In this document: positions 13,001 to 24,043 of the stretch, piece by piece
Layout of the letters: the number at the start of each line of letters is the position of its first letter
Position numbering within the stretch: the stretch's first letter is position 1
Assembly (NCBI GenBank): GCA_017654735.1
Contig: JADPYG010000088.1
Coordinates: 1,736,001 to 1,800,000 of the forward strand
DNA from: Vishniacozyma victoriae
Taxonomy: Eukaryota > Basidiomycota > Tremellomycetes > Tremellales > Bulleribasidiaceae
Reading direction: 5' to 3'
DNA length: 64,000 bases
Notes under the pieces: generated by a model
What the model saw: the letters and a program-made list of their open reading frames with translations, nothing else
Databases searched by the model: none
Told to the model about the DNA's origin: nothing
Made by a program: the position numbers and the translations under genes

Positions 13001-13958
13001 TCGCTGGACACTCGAGATATCCCAGACGCTGCTAGAGAGATCTATAATTCCATCTCGCACCAGATCCGCCCGGTATTTCCCACGCAAGACTCGATACCAT
13101 GGCATAATTATCCTACTTTCACTCTTGCACCTGCCGAACGTCCAAAGCCTCGATTAACAATGGGAACATATGTCCCGATCCAATCATTCGATGTGTTCGG
13201 ATCTTGGCGCTGGATACATGCTGCGTACACCTACGACGAGGAGAACGATACATTGACCATGTTTATTGTGGATGCAGAAGGGGATGATTGGGATGTGAAA
13301 GTCGAGACTGGCTTGGGGGATGAGTGGAGAATTAGGGTACAGGCTATGTGGGACTGGATAGTTGCTTTCGGGGATAGTGCAGCGATTGAATGGCAGGTCG
13401 CGATTTGTTCTTTGGGCATTATGGAGCCGGATGAGATGAGAGGTAAGTCCTTGAACCCGGTGTTGATCTGAATCTGATATGTTAGCCTGGCGAAGTACCT
13501 TCATTGTCAGAGCCCCGCCCATCACTGTAATGATGTGTGATCCTTCTCCCTTTAGCGGCCACATTCAGAAACCAAAAGCTGGCCCGGCAAATGTTCCGCA
13601 GGGAATGCTTACCGATCCATCGACTACCATATTCGACGAGTCCCAAGGAGGAACATACCTACCCCTTTCACAACGTCAACCAATACAATCAGGCAACAGC
13701 GTGGTCTACTCGGCTTCGTCGTTCCTCTTGTCCCTCGCATCTTCGACTTTGGAGTATTCGACCTCGACATATCATGTTTTATGGCATCGGCCTTCACCCG
13801 GGAAGGAGGAGGCGGATATAGATCAGGAATTGGCGGGAGAGATGTATAGGTTAGCTTGCTGGGGTGGGATGAGATTTGGGTTGGAAGGGCTCCCGGCGCC
13901 GCTCGCTGCCGTTGGTGCTGTCCGTGATGCTTTGTTGACGGGATCAGAGAATCCCTGA
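10007..13958 (+). CDS. MED13: Mediator complex subunit 13 (Med13/Ssn2/Srb9)
   Basis: Likely the large linker subunit of the Mediator CDK8 kinase module, which joins the kinase to core Mediator in the nucleus. Six exons give about 1,245 residues. The N-terminal region starts MSGDILHHRS and has a Trp-containing fold with ELWIFNTNG. A long Asp/Pro/Ser-rich linker (about residues 330-600) is typical of Med13. The C-terminal part carries LPLSLDTRDIPDAAREIY, then SFDVFGSWRWIHAAYTYDEE, the PIWI-like region, and ends with a helix LPAPLAAVGAVRDALL, resembling the Med13 terminus. Introns of 33-45 bp lie at 10347, 10609, 12698, 12815 and 13443. The acceptor of the first intron is ambiguous (10379 or 10391, both in frame). 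The assignment rests on the domain pattern and C-terminal motifs recalled by eye, so another large nuclear regulator is not excluded. Confidence 0.68.
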
Positions 13959-14041
13959 TCGTTGTATACTAGTGACTTCTGTATATTTCACTTCCAACAT
14001 GCATGTTACGCTTGTATATCTCTTCATCTAGACAATCAGGC

Positions 14042-16386
14042 CTATATCTGCGGGACAGCATGTCCATCGGCTCTCAAGTCACTTCCGCAAGCCCACACTC
14101 GTCGACCAGAAGGATCATTAACAGCTTGTATAATCTGTCCTCGACCCGCTACGGCCCTGGCCCATCCCTCAGCTAGTGTGATATCATGTCCCATACCTAC
14201 TCGTCAGATCCGATCATCGGAATCATGGAGACTCACCTCGTAATTCCTCGATTACTTTTGGGTCTACACCTTCTTCGATGAAGATTTGACTATCTAGATC
14301 GCCGGCGTCGTTATTTTGCCCTGCGACTGGTAAACCAGCGGAAATACAGAATCGAGGAGCATCAAGGCAGGCTTGAGCTGAGAAACCTCTAAGTTTATTC
14401 AACAAGACCTGGACATGGCCTTGGGGTTGCATGAATCCTGCCTGTCAGCTTTACCCAGAAGGGGAACGAGAGGCTCACCTCCCATGACTCCGAATGACAT
14501 TAGGAGTTCATCGCCAATGGTCACCATCGCCGGGATGATAGTGTGATAAGGTCTTTTACCACCTTCTACATTATTTGGGTGACCTTCCTTCAATGTGAAT
14601 CCACTACCCCGATTCTGGAGGGTGAATCCACATCCCTTGGGAATTGCGCCTGTTCCGAAACCTTGATCATCAGCTCACGTTCGCCGTGTAGGAAGAGGAC
14701 GTACCGGCGTAGTTGGAGGCGATGAAGGAACATGCGTTACCCTCGCTGTCGGATGTACTTAGGTAGATGGTATCGGATGAATTGATAGGATTTCCATGTT
14801 TGACAGGAATGACTTTCTTGAGGTCGATCAAGGCTGCTCGTTTTCGGAGGTACGGCTGAGGTGTCAATTGTTGCCCTTCACGGTGAGAAACTCGTACCTT
14901 GCTTAGGAGCTCCTCTACCGGGACATTCTCAAAAGCGGGGTCAGTCACGTAGTATCGAGCTGAGGATCAGCATTGTGTCAAATCGCGAGAAGAAGTTGGG
15001 GGCTCACTATCGGCAAAAGCGAGTCGCATAGCTTCAATAAGGACGTGCAAGTATGCCGTCGAGTTATGTTCCAGCTCAAGTACATCAACGCCCTGCTCTA
15101 CTTCTAGGGCTTCAATGATACCGAGTGCTACTAGTGCAGTCAGACCCTGTCCATTTGGTGGGCACTATCATCAGCGTAACACCAATTTAGAGGGATATGA
15201 TACCCACTTCCCAGAGACTGACTCCATCTTGCCCTTCCTTTGCTTTGTACTCGTATTTGATGGGCTGGATGACTTCAGCCTGACATTCAGCCAGATCTTC
15301 CAAAGTCATGACACCACCCTGGGACTGGACGAGGTCAACGATCGCTATTCCGTCAGTGACAGCAGATGATAGGTGGAGGACTGGGACTAACCCTGTGCAA
15401 TCCGGCCTTTGTAGTACCCATCATGACCGCCTTCTGCGATCGCTTCGAAGGTCCGGGCGAGTTCTGGGTGCTTCATGATGTCGGAGGCTAGGGGTGCGGT
15501 CTATCCCATCAGCTTCATTCCGTCTGGTTTAGGCAACATACTTCATCCGGCATCATCATTCTACCACATCAGCTACGTTCACATACGAATCGGATTACTT
15601 ACTCTCTCCAATTATCCGACATCTTCTTGATGAGGCCTTCGCTCTTTTGCCACTACACATAAGCTCTCCGTTCTGCGTTGCCGAATGCTGGAACACATAC
15701 CGACCGGGCATTGCACTCGTGTTCAGGTACTCCCTCTTTGGCAATCCTAATCGCCGGCGCCAAGATCTCGGCCATGCTAAGCTTGCCAGAACCATAAGTC
15801 TCGACCGTCTTTAACCACCCGGAAGCTGCACAGGGTACGGTCACGGAATTGAGGTTATCAAGTGGGATCTATTCATCAGCTAAGCCCTATACCTCTACTG
15901 TGGACATACGGAATCCCCTGTGATTCCTTGCTTCCGTAGGAACTCGAGATTCAATGCCTTTGGGGCTCGTCCGGAACCGTTGATCCCTCCGACTTTCTTC
16001 GTCTTTGCATCGTAGAACAGGCAGAAGTTGTCTACTCCATCAGCACAAACAGGCAGTCCGGTAACGCACCTCCTCCGATACCGGTACATGATGGCTCGGT
16101 AACGTTCATAGCTGCGGCCGTAGCCACCGCTGCATCCGCTTATAATCAGCTCAGTTCTCACCGATGGGGGGCTTGTAGCTCACCAGCATTTCCTCCCTTG
16201 TTCAAAATCTCAAGACCAGCCTGGCATGCTTATCATTAGCACTTTACCCGGTCCAGGTGACTTACCAAGAGGCTGTGATGTTACGATTGCTCCCTTGGCA
16301 GAAAAGACTGTTGACCTCCGAGATGGGAAGTGAGCGAAATTGGTATCGTTTGCTGGGTGTAGCTTCTCGTGGTCTATGGGTGCCAT
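14042..16386 (-). CDS. Gamma-glutamyltransferase
   Basis: Ntn-hydrolase that cleaves or transfers the gamma-glutamyl group of glutathione and related peptides. The product starts [20 protein letters not shown] and shows [18 protein letters not shown]. It then has the glycine-rich substrate region [16 protein letters not shown], followed by [12 protein letters not shown]. The self-cleavage site and catalytic Thr fall in [16 protein letters not shown]. The small subunit has the [22 protein letters not shown] region and ends [12 protein letters not shown]. At least ten short introns interrupt it. No signal peptide or membrane anchor is visible at the N-terminus, so it resembles the soluble bacterial-type branch rather than the membrane-bound animal enzymes. 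An upstream in-frame ATG (16425) would add 13 residues. It is convergent with MED13 (83-bp gap) and divergent from RPS23. Confidence 0.9.
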
Positions 16387-16690
16387 GGTGAATGTGTGGT
16401 GTGAGTAGGTGGATAGGGGAATCATGTGCTTATTAGCTTAGATCTGATATTCAAGTTACCGGTGTGACCGGCTCAGGGTAAACCGGTCATCTCCGACACG
16501 ACTTGTAACGGGGCTGTCGGCGATAAGAATGGTCGCATCGGTGTTTGCATTGTGCCACACTCATCTCTCCCTCGGAATGCAGTTGTATCCCCGCTTCTTC
16601 CTCGACGGAGGCAGAATTGGCTAAGCAGCCAGAGACCTCGTCAAGCCAAGTGAGAGCAACAGGAGATCCTTTCATCCATCAATAGTCAAA
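16387..16690. promoter_or_regulatory. Divergent promoter of GGT and RPS23 with ACCGGT/TGACCGG inverted repeat
   Basis: A 304-bp interval between the two start codons. It holds three ACCGG cores at 16458-16463, 16467-16471 and 16482-16487. Two of them form a perfect inverted repeat, TGACCGG (16465-16471) and CCGGTCA (16483-16489), with an 11-bp spacer. This is a good candidate binding site for a dimeric factor, but the factor is unknown. The remainder is CT-rich near RPS23. Confidence 0.45.
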
Positions 16691-17429
<739 letters not shown>

Positions 17430-17544
17430 ACTTCTGGGTTGACATGCATGTATGATTGGCATATCCGGAAACAAGGCTCTTGCAGTTGCAGTCAAATGAA
17501 TGACGGAGGAACACGCATCACATGCTGACCTGCTCACATCTAGT

Positions 17545-18716
17545 CTAGTAATCGTAAAAGCCCTTGCCCGCCTTCTTTCCGACCCATCCAGCATCGACCA
17601 TTCGAACCAACAACCCAGCCGGTCGATACTTGCTATCACCTGTTTCACTATGCAGAACCCGCTGGATACTCAGACAAGTGTCCAATCCAATCAAGTCGGC
17701 AAGCGCAAGTGGACCCATTGGGTGACCCATACCTAGTCGGAAGGTTGTATCGATATCTTCGGCAGTCGCGATTCCCTACCGTCAACTATGATCTCTGAGA
17801 AACAGCAATGGGCCGCACCTTCTCAAGCACGAGAATAGCTTCATTAAGCATTGGCATGAGGATAGCATTGGCGATAAAGCCTGGGGAGTCGCTTGACTGA
17901 GTCACCTCTGCATCGTCAGCGCCTGTCGTGTCACGTCGTGAAATTGAGGCTTGTGGACGTACCCTTCTTGCAGGCTTTTCCGAATGCCCGTGCCCTATCC
18001 AGCGTGTCCTTTGAAGTCTGTAAAGCAGGAATGATCTCAACCAGCTTCCTACCTCGTTAGCTCAGTTCTATCCTCTGAAGGATCACGTACATTTGAGGGA
18101 CCGGGTTGAAGAAATGAATACTACCCATCAGCTATGCCTCTGTACTCTCCTGGTGAAGTGAACTTACCCAACAACTCTCGCAGCCGAATCCACATCTTTC
18201 CCCTTGTTAGAGGCAGCAGCTGCTAACCTCGTTAGAGAGATTGAACTGGTGTTACTCCCCAGAATCGTGGGAGCTGGTAGCAATTCTCCTAATCGATGAA
18301 ACAACCCAGTCTTGAGATCAGGTATCTCTGGGATAGCCTACGCGTCAGCTTAGCGTCACCAGCTCATGAGGAGGAGCGTACTTCAATGACGAGATCCACG
18401 CCCTCAATAACCTCCCCACTTGTTCCATCACCATTCACCCCAGTCACCCTCTCCCTCGCTTGATCAGAATCAGATTGAGAGATCCTATTCTTCGAGACAT
18501 CCCTAGATAGGAGTGATTCCAACTTTGTCAAAGCTGAAGAAAGGACTTTAGGGGAAGGGTCGTAGATTGTCAATGGCACTTTGGCGTGTAGTGCAGCGAC
18601 GTAGCTGTCTGTTCAGCTCACCCTTGACACGGGGTTGAAGTGACTTGCGCGATACCTAGACCCATCTGGCCTGCTCCTATGACTGCTGCTCTCTTGATCG
18701 GTGCTAGTGCTGCCAT
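17545..18716 (-). CDS. 3-hydroxyacyl-CoA dehydrogenase (3-hydroxybutyryl-CoA dehydrogenase type)
   Basis: NAD-dependent oxidation of L-3-hydroxyacyl-CoA, as in fatty-acid beta-oxidation or butanoate metabolism. The product begins [20 protein letters not shown] with the dinucleotide motif GAGQMG. It has the family sequences [13 protein letters not shown] and [19 protein letters not shown], with the catalytic His in HFFNP, followed by the C-terminal dimerisation domain [17 protein letters not shown]. It ends [20 protein letters not shown], then KAGKGFYDY. The Gly-Lys-Gly-Phe-Tyr-Asp-Tyr tail is typical. It is monofunctional, without a hydratase domain. No PTS1 or clear mitochondrial presequence is visible, so the compartment is uncertain. 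About seven short introns. It is convergent with RPS23 (115 bp). Confidence 0.93.
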
Positions 18717-18947
18717 CTTGTCTCTTGTCTGTATGGTCGATAAGAGTGATGAATACCGTTACTCAAGTCACGTTGAGCTTCAGACAAGGTCCGTCCGGTA
18801 ACTTGATCACCGGCGAAGAACGGATCATTACCCACTGATTTGGACATGTGATACAGTCCAATGTCCTGCATTCTACAGCAATACTATAAGCTTCAATCGA
18901 ACCTGATGTACATATACAATCGATACCTCCAGTCTCAGAACAAGATA

Positions 18948-20917
18948 CTAAACAAATTTCCTGGCACCTCCGAGACCAGAGACCTCACGTCTCCCAGCGC
19001 TAACGCTGGAAGTCAAGTGACTCCCCTCAGGTTGCCTCCTTACTACTCTCGTCCTACTCTGTCCAATACCCAGATCAGGCGATATCGACCTATAAGCTGA
19101 GATCTCACTCTCAAGGGCGCGTATACGATCATTAGCTGCATTGAGCAGGTGACGCGTTGATGCCAATTCCTTTTGGTCAGACTAACTGACACTTTGAAAA
19201 GGCTCGGACGTACGTGTTTACAAAGCACCATTTCCCGCCTTACGTTGTCGACGTAACCGATTCGCTGGCTTCCATTGGTATGTCCCATCAGTTCCGAGTT
19301 TTGCATAGATAATCTTTCCGCTTCCTCAATGGCAACAGTCTCGCGAGCTTCCAAGATAGCTTGTCGTTCGAGCAGCTCTTCGTACTTTTCCTCGTACCCC
19401 GCAAACTCGTGATACTTGTTCTGCAGACTGAAGTCAGTGTCTCGTTTGATGGTAAGACCTACTGAACGATTTCTTCTTCCAAAGACTCTAGAGCAAACTT
19501 GGACCTCGCCTCATTTTCATTCGCCCTGACCACCAATTCCGCCTGCCTTTGATACTTCTTCTCGACATCTCGCAACTCAGCTCTAACCTCCCCTAGCTCC
19601 TCTTCGCGAACTAGAGTGATTTGTTGTGCTTGATCAGCTTCGTAGCGTAATTGCGAGATCGTCACTGCGCAAGGAGCGTGCTCGAGCCTGCTTTCCGCGT
19701 ATTCTGCTTCTTGGCGGGCGTGCGTGCTTTGTAGGCCCGTCAAAGTGTTTGTTGTCTCTCGCAGGGATTGTTCGAGGGCCATTATCGATGCTGTGAGGGA
19801 GAGAATGTGGGGCTCGAGCTCGGACGATTGATCGCGGATCAGGTCGTTGTGGGTCGTAGTCAGGTCGAGTAGGTGGGCGAGGTCAGACGAGTCGATTATT
19901 GGGGATAGCGGGGTAATATCGTCGAACCGTTGCGCCTGAATGATTAGGTGACTCATCTGATCTGCTCGAATGTTGTCGACCGTATCACTGAGGAGATCCC
20001 GTTCGTCCCGAAGCTGTCTGACATGATGACTCTGATCCTCACATTCCTCGCTCTTCGCGGCTAGCGCAGCCGTCAAGACATCCACTTTTCCACCGAGACC
20101 GCGCCGATCAATTTCAAGTAGTTGTTTCTCCTCTCGCCAGGCCTTCTTCCCGCTCTCAAAGTCGTCCCACAATTCCGCATACTGATCCGTCATGATCCCC
20201 CACCCCATTCTCAGCCTTTCATTCTCCCCTCTCATTCCCTTCAACGAGCTCATCTCCCTAGCCGCCTCTTCCTCCCTCTTTGTCCTAGCCTCAACATCCT
20301 TCTTGAGAGCTTTCATCTCTGCCTCCATAGCTGCCTTCTCTTTCCTCCATGTCAAGCGTTCATCGACCGAAGGACCGGCTTGTGGCATCGGGCGGCCTGC
20401 CAACTCCTTTTGAAGTCTCCTGTTTTCCGCTTCGGCTAGAGCGAGCTTTGATCGGATATCCGATACCTTCGCCAGAACCTTGCTTTCATTTCCCTTGATC
20501 TCATCGTTCGTCTTTGTGAGAGCGTCATTTGTCGCTTGAAGCTTGGCTAAATCGGACTGATACTATACATCAGCTCAATTGTAGGATTAGTCGTACCTTG
20601 GCTTTTGACGCTTCGTGCCTCTTGACTATCTCTTCTACTTGCGTTTCAAGGCTAGACCGGGTTGCTGATGAGCTCACTTGACTCTGTAGCTTGATGATAG
20701 TCTCATCTCTTCTTGCTATTCTAGCTTTGAGCGCGTGGACCTATTACTGTGAGCGGAAGTAGCAGAGCAGATATGATAGATTCACCTCTCGCTCTAATCT
20801 TGATCCACCTTCACCTCCTGATTTCTCCTTTGGCTTGGTTGTAGTATCCCCTTTACCCGTCTGATTTACATGCACGTTCTCCACTGCTGATGTGGCCAGT
20901 GGTAGCCTGGTAGACAT
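18948..20917 (-). CDS. Long coiled-coil protein with HMMR-like C-terminal motif
   Basis: No enzyme domain is visible. Most of the roughly 600 residues are Glu/Lys/Leu-rich heptads (for example EELGEVRAELRDVEKKYQRQ). The C-terminal part has NSELMGHTNGSQRIGYVDNV, then RREMVLCKHEL. This resembles the hyaluronan-mediated motility receptor C-terminal signature (LGHxNxxQKIxHVxxLKxEN), a segment also found in some kinesin-12 tails that target spindle microtubules. The start is MSTRLPLATSAVENV. Exons join cleanly, for example CKH|ELAST across a 43-bp intron. It shares a 152-bp divergent promoter with PWP2. A spindle or cytoskeletal role is inferred from the motif alone; generic coiled-coil similarity to myosin or kinesin tails is the alternative. 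Confidence 0.6.
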
Positions 20918-21069
20918 GATTATAATATATGAGTAATGTTTATCGTTTGTTGTGATGAACCACTTCTGAAATCACTCGCGTCAATAGAGGTGACATACCG
21001 TGAGAAAGTAAATATAAGTTAACTCGGAAAAGTTGCTGATCATCCTCCACCTATATCATACTTTCCAAT

Positions 21070-23901
21070 ATGAAGGCTAATTACAAGTTCCAAAACTTGT
21101 GTGGGACTGTATATAGACAGGGAAATGTCGTATTCACGCCGGATGGGAACTCCGTACTTTCACCTGTTGGTAATCGAGTATCAGTCTTTGATCTAGTCAA
21201 GTGAGTTCCGGATTATTAGTAGCCAGGATTAAGCTGACAATCAAGCAACAAATCGAGGACTTTGTCGTTTGAGAATAGGAAGAATATCTCATGTATAGCT
21301 TTATCGCCCGACGGAAACCTTCTGCTCTCATTCGATGAAGGTGAGTCTGCTTCCAAATACAGTTGGGACAGCAATTGATAGACAGATGGAAGAGCTCTTC
21401 TTGTCCATTTCCGAAAAGGCACAGTCCTGTACCACATGTCATTCAATGCACCCGTTCACGCATGTTCATTCTCGCCAGATGGGAAATACTTTGCGATATC
21501 CCACAATAACGGTGTTCAAGTATGGGAAACACCCAGTTTGCTAGTCCGAGAATTCGCTCCGTTCGTGCTCCACGGGACATATACGGGTCATCAGGGCGAG
21601 GTTGTTGGGATCACTTGGTCAAAGACTGGACGGTATGTCCACTCCACAGAAAGAAATGGTGGACTGATGATAGGTATTTCTTGAGTACATCGAGGGATAT
21701 GACTGCTAGGCTGTGGACCCTAGACCCACTTGAAGGGTTCAAGCCAAAATCATTTGGTGGACATAGGGATGTCGTTTTGGGAGCTTGGTTTTCGAAAGAT
21801 GAAAAGACAGTACGTTTTATCTGCGTCATCGTGTGCTGATGACAGATATACACTGTTGCAAGGGACGGAGCAGTTTTCACCTGGAACGCAAAGAAGGGTA
21901 TCTCGGAAGACGATCCCGAACAAGAAATAGACGTTATCGACGCTCCTCACGCATCGACATCCACCGAAGTCGACCATACGGTGGCATACACTCGTTGGGG
22001 AGTTTCAAACCGAAACTACTTCAACCAACCCGGAACAAAAGTCGTCTGCGCTACATTCCATTCATCCTCGAATCTCTTGATTGTTGGATTTTCAACTGGT
22101 GTGTTCGGATTATGGGAGATGCCAACTTTCACCCCCATCCATACGTTATCGATCTCGAACGAAAAGATCTCGTCAGTAGCCATCAACCCTACTGGTGAAT
22201 GGCTTGCTTTCGGTGCTTCCAAACTGGGTCAATTACTCGTTTGGGAATGGCAATCCGAAAGTTATGTCTTGAAGCAGCAAGGTCACTACTACGATATGAA
22301 CACGCTAGCATTCAGTGGAGATGGACAAAATATCGCCACGGGGGGTGAAGATGGGAAGGTGAAGCTATGGAACGCAAACTCGGGTTTCTGTTATGTTACA
22401 TTCCCCGAACATTCCGCTTCAGTCTCGACTGTCGAATTCGCTAAGCAAGGTCAGGTCTTGTTCTCAGCTTCATTGGACGGAACAGTCCGAGCATTCGATC
22501 TAGTCCGATACAGGAATTTCAGAACATTCACTTCACCTACGCCTGTTCAATTCTGTTCCCTAGCAGTCGACCCTTCTGGGGATGTCGTCTGTGCAGGATC
22601 ATTAGATACATTCGAGATCTACATGTGGTCTGTTCAAACTGGTAAACTACTCGATGTCCTCTCTGGTCACTCGGCTCCAGTTTCCGGCTTGGCATTCTCG
22701 CCAACCGGTAACCAACTTGCTTCATCCTCGTGGGACCGATCGATTCGTCTATGGCCAGTCTTTGGACGTGCGAGGGGTTCTGAACCCATCACACTCTCAT
22801 CGGAAGCTACGGCATTATCGTTCCACCCCGATGGTAAAGAGATTTGCGCATCGACTCTGGATGGGCAATTGACTTTCATCGATATTGTCGAGAATCAGTT
22901 GTTGACGGTCATCGAAGGGCGAAGGGATATTTCTGGAGGCCGAAAGGTCGACGACAGGCTCACGGCAGCCAACAATGCCGCTTCAAAGTACTTCAACTCG
23001 GTCACTTATACTGCCGACGGAAGTTGTGTCATCGCAGGTGGTTCGAGTAAATATGTTTGTATTTACTCTCGACAAGAAGGAGTCTTGGTTAAAAAGTTCC
23101 AAATCTCCGAAAATCTTTCAATGGATGGAACGCAGGAATTCCTCGATTCTAGGAAGTTGACACAAGCCGGTGCGGGGATGGATGATATTGAGGATGAATC
23201 CGATTTGGAGGATAGGATGGATACGACATTACCTGGTGCTCAGCGGGGTGATATGTCAAAGAGAAGAGTTAGGAGGGAAGCCAAGACGACATGCGTCCGA
23301 TTCTCTCAAACGGGTAGATCATGGGCAGCAGCCTCTACAGAGGGTCTACTCATTTACTCGCTAGATGAGTCGACGACATTCGATCCATTCGACCTCTCAC
23401 TCGATCTTACACCCGAATCGATCCTTCAGACACTGGCTTCGAAAGATTATCTGATCGCATTGATAATGGCTCTCCGATTGAGTGAATTACCATTGATTAA
23501 ACAAGTCTACACTGCCGTACCACCTTCCGAAATCAAATTACTAGCACGCCAAATCCCTCCAGTATACGTCGAGAAGTTGTTATCATTCATTGCGGATCAA
23601 TTGGAGAAAAGTCCTCATGTTGAATTCGATCTACTCTGGGTAGGAAGCATGTTGACGGCTCATGGGAAATGGTTGAGGGATAGGAAGGGGGAGATGGCAA
23701 GTGTATTTAGGGGATTACAGAAGGGGTTAATGGGCTTTGAAGCTAGTATCACCAAGCTGTAAGTACCATCACGTGATTATGTCCGAAAGCTGATAGGACA
23801 GATGTGATGACAATGCCTTCTCCCTCGATTACCTCATTTCGCAATCAAAGAAAGCGGCTCAAGCCCACGCTATCGAGCTGCCACCTCTACCTGTTTCTTA
23901 A
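21070..23901 (+). CDS. PWP2: Periodic tryptophan protein 2 (UTP1, U3 snoRNP/SSU processome)
   Basis: WD40 protein of the UTP-B module needed for 18S rRNA processing in the nucleolus. It begins MKANYKFQNLCGTVYRQGNV, the family start (F-NL-GTVYR-GN). Two beta-propellers of WD repeats follow, including FLSTSRDMTARLWTLDPLEG, ATGGEDGKVKLWN and GNQLASSSWDRSIRLWPVFG. An acidic linker then leads to the Pwp2 C-terminal helical domain (LASKDYLIALIMALRLSELP), and the protein ends AIELPPLPVS. Introns are 33-50 bp. The last one (from 23762) ignores an AG three bases after the branch A and uses the next AG, giving KLCDDNAFSLDYL. About 890 residues, normal for the family. Confidence 0.95.
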
Positions 23902-24043
23902 TCTTCTAAATACCTCTTGCATACAGTATACCTCAAAATATATATATTAGCATTTTACCAAAGCATGTATTGTACAATAAACGGTCCATGTATAAGTGAC
24001 CAAACTCCAAAACAACATTCTACTCCTTATATGAGTTGCGAGC

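Noticed and set aside
18340..18345. ACGCGT inside the 3-hydroxyacyl-CoA dehydrogenase gene (also 19152-19157 inside the coiled-coil gene)
   Set aside because: Both lie within gene bodies, not promoters, so they are treated as background occurrences.
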